From contig OZ242023.1 in the NCBI GenBank assembly GCA_965204915.1, forward strand, positions 3,658,001 to 3,722,000: DNA of 64,000 nt, given 5' to 3'. The notes beneath the pieces are model-generated. The model was not told the origin of the DNA. It did no database searches and worked only from the letters and a program-made list of their open reading frames with translations. The position numbers were made by a program, and so were the translations under genes. Shown piece by piece: positions 23,198-31,047 of the stretch; the first letter of the stretch is position 1; each line of letters starts with the position of its first letter. The DNA is from HK1 sp965204915. GTDB lineage: Bacteria; Pseudomonadota; Gammaproteobacteria; HK1.

Positions 23198-26100
23198 TCA
23201 ACCCCCTGCCGCCGACCGGGCGGCCGGTTCCGATGGCTCATCGTCTGGCTCACCATCTGGCTCACCATCGCTGCCGGTGGCCTCCGCCGAACCAAGCCGG
23301 GTCTCGCGCGAGAGGAATTCGGCAACCCCCAGGAACCGTTCGAGCCAGTCCCTTCGCTCGCTGGCGGGGCGGGCCGCCGCGAGGCCGGCGACCCGGCAAG
23401 CGAGACCGAGAACGTCCTCTCGTTTCCACTTGGCCTTGGCCTCGTCTTTCGCCCGGGCGCTCATCTGTCGATTGAACTGGTACCCGAGCAGGCTGCCGAG
23501 CATGTCGGCGCTCGCGTCCTCCGGCAGATCCTTGAGCCAGACGAGACTGTTGTAGACCGCGCGACGGGACACGGAAGGATCGGCGAGAAAGTCGCGCGTC
23601 ATCAGGAGGAGTTCCAGCGGCTCATCCCACTTGGCGGTGAGATGGAGCACGCCGCCGGACCGCTTGACCACCGTGAGGCTGAAGGCATTGCGACCGCCCT
23701 CGTTCTTGGCGCGCTGCTCCGCCTCGCGAAGCTCGCGCATGACCGCGGTGAGCGGCGCCTGGTGGTGGGCGACGACCGCGCCGCAGCTCGCGGTGGCGCC
23801 GCCCATCATGCGCATCAGATGCCCGCGGCGGCTACCGCTCCCCGGCTTCCGGCCTGACCGCGGAGGGAGGAGGGCGAAGCCGTCCTTGCAGACGAGCTCG
23901 CGGCTGGCGCGCGCCGTTTTCCAATCGATCGACGCATCACGTGGATCATGGCCGCTGTAGGCGTAGCGCAGCCGCCGCATCGCCGGCAGCAGATCGGCGA
24001 CGGGCAGCATCGCCATCACGTCGTCGCCGCCCGCGTACAGCACGCGGCCCAGGTATTCGTGTTCGATCACCTCGGGGACGACGTGCAACGCGAAGTCGTT
24101 GAGCGCGCCGGAGATTGCCAGGTGGCGGTTGGGCGAGATCGCGCGGGTCTGCCCGCCGTACTCCTTGAGCGCCGGGTTCTCGCGGGCGCGGGCCTCGAAT
24201 CCGTCGCGCACCTGCGGGTGGAAGCTGTCCAGGTAGGAGATCGCGCATCCCGGGCCATCGGAGTCCTCGTCCTCGTCACCGGAGAGGATGCGACCCATGT
24301 GGTCACCGTCCATCAGGAGCAGCGCGTAACAGGCTTCGATGCCGTCTCTGTCTTCGTCCCGGCGGAGCACGCACTTGACCAGGTGTTCAGCGAGACGCTG
24401 CTTGTCCTCGTCGCCACTGTCGGCGGCAGCGTCCAGCAGGCCGGGCAGGCGCTTCGCCCACCATGACGCATCGGGGTCACCACCGATCTTGCGTATCTCG
24501 CGCATCAGCTTCCGGGGCAATGCGACGGGGTCCGTTCCCAGTTCCGAAACCATGTTCCCGAGTTCGGCCCGGAGATCTTCGGCAAGCGGCTCGCCGGCCT
24601 TCGCTCGCTGGACACGCGCTTCGATCTGCTTGGCCAGCGCCATCGTATGCGTCGATACGACGAAACGGCCGGCGGCACGGGAGTCCATTCCGACGACACC
24701 TGCAACCTCTTCGGCGAACAGCGTCGGCCAGAGCCGCTTGACGGCCGGCAGGGCGCCGAGATGTTCGCCGGCCTTGGCCCAGGCCGGTCTGGCCTTCGCG
24801 AGCTTCGCCCAGAGCGTCCCTTCCTGCCCGCGGTACGACCGATCGAGCTGCGCTTCGTCGGTGGTCAGCCACTCGGTCTCGCCCGTCAGCGAGCAGCGCC
24901 AGCCGCGCTGTTTCATCTGCGCGAAGGGTCGCACCGCCTTGGCCGCGGCGAGCACGCGCTCGGCAAGGTCGTAGACCGCCGGATACAGGACACCGGGGTT
25001 CGGGGCGAAGAACCTCGTCCCGTCGCTCCATGTCCGGTCCTCCTGCAAGACCCTCCACGCGGGGGAGTCGAGGAATCCGATTGGTTCGTCAGCACCCGCC
25101 CCGGGCACGGGGGAAGCGGAAGGGGCTGGAGCATCGCACCGCGGTGCTTTGAAGAACGGGGCCATCGCCTCCGACAGCATCGAAGTGTCGAGGTCGGTCT
25201 GCCGCCGGCCGTCCCGCGGCCGGATCAGCGAGAACGGCACGGCCGCCCAATGCACTTCGGGAAAGCCGTCGAGCTGTTCGCGCATCTGCCGATAGGCGTA
25301 TACCGTCTCGTCGCGGGGGTCGCCCGAGCGCCGAAGTGACGCCTCCGACAACAGCCGATCAACGACGTCGTCGCCGAGCGACTTCAGCCAGCTTCGCGCC
25401 CGCGCCTCGACCTCCCCGGCGACCTCTCTCGCCTCACCCGCGGGGACGACGGCGACGAAGCGGTTCGGCAGCGCCGCCGAGAACAACGGGTTGGCGTCGG
25501 TCTCTCTTTCGGTCCAGTCGCATTCTGCGAACCACTCTCGCGGCAGACCGCATTCGTCGCGCAACCACACGTCCACCTGCGGGATGCCGCGCAAGCGCGG
25601 AAAGAGGACGGCGTCGGGTCCGAGGCGCTCGCACACCACCTTCGCCGCCTCCCACGACAAGCGCGCCAGCAGGTGCGAGCCGGCCCACAGATCCGAGGTG
25701 CTGCGCGCCGCCGCGATGAAGCTCTGCACCGGCCCAATGGAGAGCGCGAGCAACGCGGCGTCCCCGTCGGGGTCCGCCGTGAAGGCGCCGGCGAACGCCG
25801 AGACCAGGTCGAGGTGATCCCAGATGGAATGGTCGGGGATGCGGGTATCGGCCGGGAGCAGCGGCCAGAGTTGGCCCAGCGTGCCGTTGTCTGCTTCCTC
25901 GCGAAGCTCGGGGCCGAAGCGCCAGAAGGCGAGCAGCGTGCGCCGCCAGTCGATCACCTCGCCTTCCCTGACGACGAGCCGTTCGAAGTGCGTGCGGCTC
26001 CGGTCCTTGATGTCTCGGATGTCCGTATCGGCAAGGGAGCCCAAGTGGAACTTCTTGCCGTTCAGCGGGTGGATCAGGGTGGGTTGCTTGGTCCAGCGCA

Positions 26101-26458
26101 CCTGCGCCCATTCGGCGATCGCGAGGGTCCTCGGCCGCCCGTCCCGAGTCGTAACGGTGGCCTCTTCCATCGGCCACTGCGGACGGTCGGCGGCCGACGC
26201 CCACCAGTCCGCCCGCTGGACGGTCCGGTACATGTCGACGCGGATGCCGTCCTTGGAGAGCACGGTGTCGAGGGCATCTTCGCTGTCCGGCGCCATTTGC
26301 CCCGACTCCGGGATGCTCTCGAATCCGAGCAATCGATGCAGCGCCCGCGACGTGCCTCCCTCGTGGCCGGCCGGGTCGCGCAGGAGCACCAACGCCTTCT
26401 CGGCCGGATCGTGCAGCCGGGCGTGCAGCTTGGCCTGCCAGAGCGTGTCGTCGGCCAT
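23198..26458 (-). CDS. cmr2: Type III-B Cas10/Cmr2, cyclic oligoadenylate synthase
   Basis: Encodes 1086 residues. The N-terminus WQAKLHARLHDPAEKALVLL keeps an HD dyad. The palm domain has VLYAGGDDVMAM (GGDD at about 810-813), so cyclic oligoadenylate synthesis is expected. A GWRCSLTGETEWL segment may be part of the zinc-binding region. The C-terminus has a short GEPD tandem from 12-bp repeats (about 23240-23275). The ATG at 26458 has GGAG 8 nt upstream and is preferred over the GTG at 26467. Confidence 0.96.
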   Translation of the reverse strand: MADDTLWQAKLHARLHDPAEKALVLLRDPAGHEGGTSRALHRLLGFESIPESGQMAPDSEDALDTVLSKDGIRVDMYRTVQRADWWASAADRPQWPMEEATVTTRDGRPRTLAIAEWAQVRWTKQPTLIHPLNGKKFHLGSLADTDIRDIKDRSRTHFERLVVREGEVIDWRRTLLAFWRFGPELREEADNGTLGQLWPLLPADTRIPDHSIWDHLDLVSAFAGAFTADPDGDAALLALSIGPVQSFIAAARSTSDLWAGSHLLARLSWEAAKVVCERLGPDAVLFPRLRGIPQVDVWLRDECGLPREWFAECDWTERETDANPLFSAALPNRFVAVVPAGEAREVAGEVEARARSWLKSLGDDVVDRLLSEASLRRSGDPRDETVYAYRQMREQLDGFPEVHWAAVPFSLIRPRDGRRQTDLDTSMLSEAMAPFFKAPRCDAPAPSASPVPGAGADEPIGFLDSPAWRVLQEDRTWSDGTRFFAPNPGVLYPAVYDLAERVLAAAKAVRPFAQMKQRGWRCSLTGETEWLTTDEAQLDRSYRGQEGTLWAKLAKARPAWAKAGEHLGALPAVKRLWPTLFAEEVAGVVGMDSRAAGRFVVSTHTMALAKQIEARVQRAKAGEPLAEDLRAELGNMVSELGTDPVALPRKLMREIRKIGGDPDASWWAKRLPGLLDAAADSGDEDKQRLAEHLVKCVLRRDEDRDGIEACYALLLMDGDHMGRILSGDEDEDSDGPGCAISYLDSFHPQVRDGFEARARENPALKEYGGQTRAISPNRHLAISGALNDFALHVVPEVIEHEYLGRVLYAGGDDVMAMLPVADLLPAMRRLRYAYSGHDPRDASIDWKTARASRELVCKDGFALLPPRSGRKPGSGSRRGHLMRMMGGATASCGAVVAHHQAPLTAVMRELREAEQRAKNEGGRNAFSLTVVKRSGGVLHLTAKWDEPLELLLMTRDFLADPSVSRRAVYNSLVWLKDLPEDASADMLGSLLGYQFNRQMSARAKDEAKAKWKREDVLGLACRVAGLAAARPASERRDWLERFLGVAEFLSRETRLGSAEATGSDGEPDGEPDDEPSEPAARSAAGG

Positions 26459-26463
26459 CGTCG

Positions 26464-27645
26464 TCACTCCGGGCTGCGTTGGAGGGTGAGCTTGTCCAGA
26501 CTTGGCTTCAATGCGTCCCTTCTCGCGCCGTCTTCGATCATCAAGTAGAGGCGTTGCCCGTTCGGGTGTGTCAGCGCATCGAGGAGCTCATGGGCGGTGC
26601 TCCACACCTTCTCGATAGCACGAATGTCCAGCCTGAACTCCACCGGCGGAAGGCAGGGGACGTGGAACACGACGCCGCGCAGCCGCTTCGGGTCGCCGGG
26701 ACCGGAGCGGACCTTGAACCGGAGGCTGTTGGGCAGACGCAGATTCCCCCATGTTGGGAAATTATGTTTGGTGATCGGATACGACAGCCAATGCCGGTCA
26801 TGAGGCGGTTTGGCGTTCGGAAAGACGAACATGGTGCGAAGTCCGATCTTCAGGATCGCGAGATCCCGCATCAGCGCCTTCCAGTCGTCGTAGGACTCCG
26901 ACGTCCGCCAAACGAGTGGCCCGGTGTCATCCGCACCGATCGCGTGCGGCCAGTCCAGCGCCAGCGCGTCCCGCCAAGGCCGGAGAAAACTGCGATCGAG
27001 TTCACCTTTGCCCTGCACCGAGGCGTCATCGCTTGCATCCAGGCCCGGTGAATCATCAAGCGGTTGGATCATGAACGATCCCCATCCGTTACGGCTTCGA
27101 CCGCCGACCGTCCCGTAGGCGTTCATCAACGACAGCGCGCTTCGGATATCGGCAACGTCCGATTCCGGTGCCGCGATCGACAGTTCGGCCGCTTCTCCCG
27201 CCTGAATGGCGGCGTTGCCTTTCAGGACGGTGGCGTACTCCTTGCGCCCTCCGGATTTCCTGATCGCCTCGACCTTGAGCGGGCCGTACCCAAGGTACAG
27301 CAATGGCCCGACAGGTTGGTTTACTTCCGGATGCCGGATCCTCCCATCGAGCTCCTGGGATCCCCATTGGCTCTTGGTCAATGATCCGGTTGCCCATTTG
27401 CTCAACCGCATCCGAACGGCGCTCTTGCGGAAATCGCCCTCGATCCACGCATTGCCGAACAACCGCCCTTCCTCAAGTCGCATCTGCGCGAAGTCTTCCG
27501 GGAACCCGTGACGCGCCGCCCAGACCACCCGCCACCACTGCCGCAAGAGTGCCTTGAACGGCGGCGTCCGCCATTGGCCGCTCTGCTCGGCGTTGCCGAG
27601 GAACGCCGGCGTCAGGAACCTGATCCGATACTTCATTCGCTGCAT
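26464..27645 (-). CDS. cmr1: Type III-B RAMP protein Cmr1
   Basis: Encodes 393 residues. MKYRIRFLTPAFLGNAEQSGQWRTPPFKALLRQWWR is the Cmr1 signature, with the GTVGGRSRNGWGSF glycine-rich motif further on. Cmr1 caps the crRNA 3' end of the complex. The ATG at 27645 overlaps the preceding stop (TGATG). An ATG three codons later is an equally good start. Confidence 0.95.
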   Translation of the reverse strand: MQRMKYRIRFLTPAFLGNAEQSGQWRTPPFKALLRQWWRVVWAARHGFPEDFAQMRLEEGRLFGNAWIEGDFRKSAVRMRLSKWATGSLTKSQWGSQELDGRIRHPEVNQPVGPLLYLGYGPLKVEAIRKSGGRKEYATVLKGNAAIQAGEAAELSIAAPESDVADIRSALSLMNAYGTVGGRSRNGWGSFMIQPLDDSPGLDASDDASVQGKGELDRSFLRPWRDALALDWPHAIGADDTGPLVWRTSESYDDWKALMRDLAILKIGLRTMFVFPNAKPPHDRHWLSYPITKHNFPTWGNLRLPNSLRFKVRSGPGDPKRLRGVVFHVPCLPPVEFRLDIRAIEKVWSTAHELLDALTHPNGQRLYLMIEDGARRDALKPSLDKLTLQRSPE

Positions 27646-28841
27646 CACGATGACCTCTGACGGCGATCATCCCGATTCCTACCGGGATCTTCCGGTTCTG
27701 CAACCTTGCCGCCCGCGATCCGGATCGCCTCCGGCGGCAGGGTCAAGCCGACACGACGGTAGCGCGTACCCGGAATAACCTCCTGCGCCATGATCAGATA
27801 CGGTTCGGCGCGCCTTCGGCCCAAGCGCCGCTCCAGTTCCTGCTTGATATGCGCTTTGGCGGGATTGAAGTTCTCCGCAGAGACTCCGCGTGAATACGCA
27901 TCTTCCGTCTTCTCGTAACGACCGGAAGCCGGATTCACGACCTGCCCGTAGTAACCCAGAAGCTCCTTTCCGATACCCTCATCGCTCCAGTGCGCGCCGG
28001 AATGGCCGCGGCGCGCTCTCTCCACCAGCATCCAGTAGAAGGCGAACCAGGCAGGCTTCAATTCAAAGGACTCGCCGCCCGCGGTCACCATGCAACTGGC
28101 CGGGTCCAGCTTCAGCGCAAGGGGCGGGAGAGACCGTTGCGCGTCGGCCACCACCGCGGAGAAGGTCGCCGTACCCTCCATCAGATCGGGATCCAGACCC
28201 TCGCGCAAGCGCACGAAGGGGATATTCGCCAGGGTCACCTTGGCGTCCTTTGTGTCATAAGGCCGGCTGTCGGGTTCGCGGGTGTGGATCAGCACGCTCC
28301 CGGGCGTCGGATAGAAGAAGTCACGGTGCGACTCGTACGGCGCATTCACCAGCACGTGCGAGAGTCGGTCCTGTTCGCGCCCGTACAGGGACAGGGCGTA
28401 GCCGAGGTAGAACCCCATGGTCTTGCGCCCTCCGGCGATCGAGACGTGCAGCGCACAGTCGTCGTCCCGGGTCAGATCGCGCACCACGTCGGTGATGGTG
28501 TCGGCGGCGCACTCGTTGTCCTCCGGACTACGGATGTCGCCGAGCGGCCGGCCGGCAGCATCCTTCAGCACATGGATGTGTTCCGGCCCGAACGCGATGG
28601 GCGACAGCCCGTAATCCCCGTAATCCGCTTGCAGCCGGTGGAACCAGCCACTCTCCGGATGCAGGAGCGAGAGCTTCGCGCGTTCGGCGCCTTCTTCGGT
28701 GGTGATGATCCGGACCGCGGTGGGGACGAACGGCGGTTTCTGCTCGACCGCGAGCGCGTACAGGGTCTCGGTGACGATCTGCGGGGACAGGCCGGTGACG
28801 GCGAGCAGAAGGCGGCGGGGATGGTCTTGCGGCTGTTTCAT
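27645..28841 (-). CDS. CARF-domain CRISPR protein, TIGR02584/NE0113 family, with extra C-terminal domain
   Basis: Encodes 398 residues. The N-terminus RLLLAVTGLSPQIVTETLYALA and the motif SIAGGRKTMGFYLGYALSLYG belong to the TIGR02584 (NE0113) family, which database names link to Csm6 or a ring nuclease. The CARF part is about 220 residues. A further ~170 residues (ELKPAWFAFYWMLVE, IKQELERRLG, YRRVGLTLPPEAIRI) look like a winged helix-turn-helix. First gene of the III-B operon, 67 bp below the shared upstream element. It may degrade cyclic oligoadenylate, or sense it to regulate transcription; sequence alone does not decide. Confidence 0.88.
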   Translation of the reverse strand: MKQPQDHPRRLLLAVTGLSPQIVTETLYALAVEQKPPFVPTAVRIITTEEGAERAKLSLLHPESGWFHRLQADYGDYGLSPIAFGPEHIHVLKDAAGRPLGDIRSPEDNECAADTITDVVRDLTRDDDCALHVSIAGGRKTMGFYLGYALSLYGREQDRLSHVLVNAPYESHRDFFYPTPGSVLIHTREPDSRPYDTKDAKVTLANIPFVRLREGLDPDLMEGTATFSAVVADAQRSLPPLALKLDPASCMVTAGGESFELKPAWFAFYWMLVERARRGHSGAHWSDEGIGKELLGYYGQVVNPASGRYEKTEDAYSRGVSAENFNPAKAHIKQELERRLGRRRAEPYLIMAQEVIPGTRYRRVGLTLPPEAIRIAGGKVAEPEDPGRNRDDRRQRSS

Positions 28842-28908
28842 GGCGGTGTCGATCCCTCGTATTCCGTGCGCCGGATTCCGGGGCGCCGAACGCCGGCGGC
28901 TGGGTGTG

Positions 28909-29021
28909 TTCCACGGGGTGGACAGGTCCGCCCGTGTCCCCGCCCCTCGATATGGCGGCAAATGTAGCTGATCTCCCCCGGTCGATCCGTCCGGCAAGGT
29001 TGCCTGCCGGGGGCGGCAGGC
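28909..29021 (-). promoter_or_regulatory. Conserved element upstream of the III-B operon (copy B) with adjacent hairpin
   Basis: 28909-29004 matches 17803-17899 (see copy A), including the palindrome GGCAAGGTTGCC at 28993-29004. It runs into a perfect hairpin, GCCTGCCG-GGGG-CGGCAGGC (29002-29021). The hairpin is at the same relative place as in copy A but has a different sequence, so structure rather than sequence may be what is kept. Confidence 0.7.
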
Positions 29022-29614
29022 ACCCCCGTATCTCGTCCGCCTTTGCCGAAGCCAAGGTCATACATGTCTTCCGGCCGAACCTGCCCGTCCGGCAGTTGCC
29101 ATTCGTCCGGCAGAGGCGTGAGCGGTTACCGGCACCCGCGGGCACGAACGACTGGGTAGCAACCGCGGGCGGGACGCCCACGTTCCGGAGGGACGCGCCG
29201 TTTCCAGGGCGCAGATTCCCGCCCCCGCTTCCATGAGGACATGCTTGCGCGGAGCCTGCTCCCGCGGAAGCGAGGGGGAATGACCAGAGTAGGCGGGACG
29301 CCCGTGGCCCGGAGGGACACGCCGTTCCCAGGAATGGCTCCTGCAAGTACGGTCGCGTCGTGCAAAGCAGCGTAGCGCGCCCGCGTGCCCGTGAACGATC
29401 TCCGGGTGTACTGCCTCCAGGTGTACAGCCGCGTAGCCGCGGGCTGACGTCGGACGGGACTTCCCGGCCTGTCCCCCTCCCTTCGGTTGCGATAGTGTTC
29501 GCCCGAACGAGGCCGGACTTCCCGGCGGCCGGTGGCAGGATCGAGGGTGCGGAGCCGGCAACCCGGTCGGGAGATGCCATGACCACGGACACCGGTGCAG
29601 GGAGGGCGGAGTAG
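29022..29614. other. Intergenic region with two imperfect 41-bp direct repeats
   Basis: No gene I can support. 29169-29209 and 29293-29333 are imperfect direct repeats (GCGGGACGCCC...CGGAGGGAC...GCCGTT.CCAGG), about 34 of 41 positions identical, related to the palindrome at 20948. An 84-codon frame at 29360-29614 lacks a ribosome-binding site and looks non-coding. The stretch separates the leftward III-B operon from a rightward gene and should hold the promoters of both. Confidence 0.6.
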
Positions 29615-30280
29615 ATGACGCTGTCGGCTGAAGTGATCACGATAGTGGTCAGTGTCGTCACCGCGGTGATCAGCATCATCGCCTCCCTTGGCGCTTTCGC
29701 GGCCTGGATGCTCCGGCACATGGATCGGCGATTCGCCGAAGCCAAGGCCGACACTCAACGGCAGTTCGATGGGGTGCAGCGGCAGTTCGACGGGGTGCAG
29801 CGGCAGTTCGAGGGAGTGCAACAGCAGTTCGAGGGGGTGCAACGGCAGTTCGCAGAGGCCAGAGAAGACACCCAGCGGCAGTTCGCCGGGCTCAGGGCCG
29901 AGATGCAGCGCGGGTTCGAGCAGGCCCGTGAAGACCGCCTTCGCCTGGAAAGGAAGATGGAGGGCAAGTTCGACGCGCACGGGGAGCAGATCGCCAATCT
30001 CCGCGAGGACGTCGGCAGGCTGCAAGGAATCGTCGAACGGACGTATCAATCGCAGCGCTTCACCGTGCTGCCCGCTGAGCCGGAGCCGAGCGCAAGCGAT
30101 GGCGTTCGGGAGCCCCGAGTGAGCTATCACACGGGAGACGGAGGCGAAGGCGCGGAACACGGCGGCAAAGAGGCTGGCTACGGGGACGATGATGCCGGAC
30201 ACGGTGGCAAGGAGGCGGAGTACGGAGGCGAAAGCTCTGCGCCTGGTGGTGAAGGCGCCGGATCGGACGACGTGTCCTGA
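29615..30280 (+). CDS. Membrane-anchored coiled-coil protein with heptad repeats, unknown
   Basis: Encodes 221 residues. An N-terminal membrane segment (VITIVVSVVTAVISIIASLGAFAAWML) is followed by near-identical 7-residue units (QRQFDGV/QRQFEGV, 21-bp DNA period, about 29758-29862). A longer coiled coil comes next, then a Gly/Glu/Asp-rich tail with HGGKEA repeats. The ATG has a GGAG-type ribosome-binding site. No family recognised beyond a general likeness to DUF1640-type coiled-coil proteins. It lies inside the island, between the III-B operon and the cas6 remnant, and shares its layout with the proteins at 4653 and 6565. Confidence 0.75.
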   Translation: MTLSAEVITIVVSVVTAVISIIASLGAFAAWMLRHMDRRFAEAKADTQRQFDGVQRQFDGVQRQFEGVQQQFEGVQRQFAEAREDTQRQFAGLRAEMQRGFEQAREDRLRLERKMEGKFDAHGEQIANLREDVGRLQGIVERTYQSQRFTVLPAEPEPSASDGVREPRVSYHTGDGGEGAEHGGKEAGYGDDDAGHGGKEAEYGGESSAPGGEGAGSDDVS

Positions 30281-30487
30281 AGCGCCGAATCCCGAGCTTC
30301 GACTCCCTGCCCTTCCTGGTTCCCGGAGTCCAGGTTCCTTGGCTCCATGAATCCCTGGAACGGCGCCCCGGATCCCAACCCGGCATAGCCGGAACCAAAC
30401 GCCGATCGGCGAACGAATCTTCGCCGTTTTGTCGAAGGCTTCACGGACAAGGCACTCAACGCCGCCTCGTGTACGGATGCGCCGGCC

Positions 30488-31033
30488 TCACCTGCACGGG
30501 AACATCGACGGCACCGCAATCGCCCGCACTTCGTGCCCGGATACGAAATAGGCCGGTGTCCCACGTTTGCCCGGATGCGGGCGTACGGAGTCGGCGTTCG
30601 TGCCGCCCGGTCGCTCCGGATTCAAAGCCGGCTCGGCGTCCGTCGGCCACGGCTCGCCGCTCGGCCCGGAAACGACGCCCTCTGCGCCCACCGGCTCGAG
30701 GACGTACCGGCCGAGCCCCATCGAGCAGCCTTTTCCCGCGTGCGTCCACTGGCCGAGCCACAGCAGCGGTCAGAACCGGTCGAGCGCCGCGCCCGCCAGC
30801 GCGAAGCTGCCGACCAGTCCGCCCATTTGGAGCTTCTCGTTCTGGCGCGACGAATAGCGGGTCCACTCCCGCCAGTGGAGCGCGCGCTTGGCGATGGGGA
30901 TCGATTCGGCGTGCCGGAGCAGACCGGCGAAGTTCGTTTCCAGCGGGGTTTCGCCGAAGAAGTACGTCAGGAGGGAGATGCGCCGCAGGAGGCCGCCCAT
31001 CAATGCCCGGAAGTCGAAGCCCTGCGCCCCTGA
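30488..31033 (-). pseudogene. cas6: cas6 remnant, 5'-truncated and with an in-frame TGA
   Basis: One minus-strand frame reads FDFRALMGGLLRRISLLTYF, then WTRYSSRQNEKLQMGGLVG, TGA at 30770-30772, then PLLWLGQWTHAGKGCSMGLGRY. This is the C-terminal domain of a Cas6 crRNA endonuclease, including the glycine-rich GKGxxxGLGRY loop. The N-terminal half is missing: an in-frame stop at 31034-31036 lies 12 bp from the neighbouring GDPD stop. An unusual ~55-residue tail follows the glycine-rich loop. Non-functional as it stands; the array must be processed by another Cas6. Confidence 0.85.
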
Positions 31034-31047
31034 TCATCGACCCCGCC

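Noticed and set aside
29360..29614. 84-codon plus-strand ORF just before the coiled-coil gene
   Set aside because: No ribosome-binding site, repeat-derived composition and no domain; probably non-coding.
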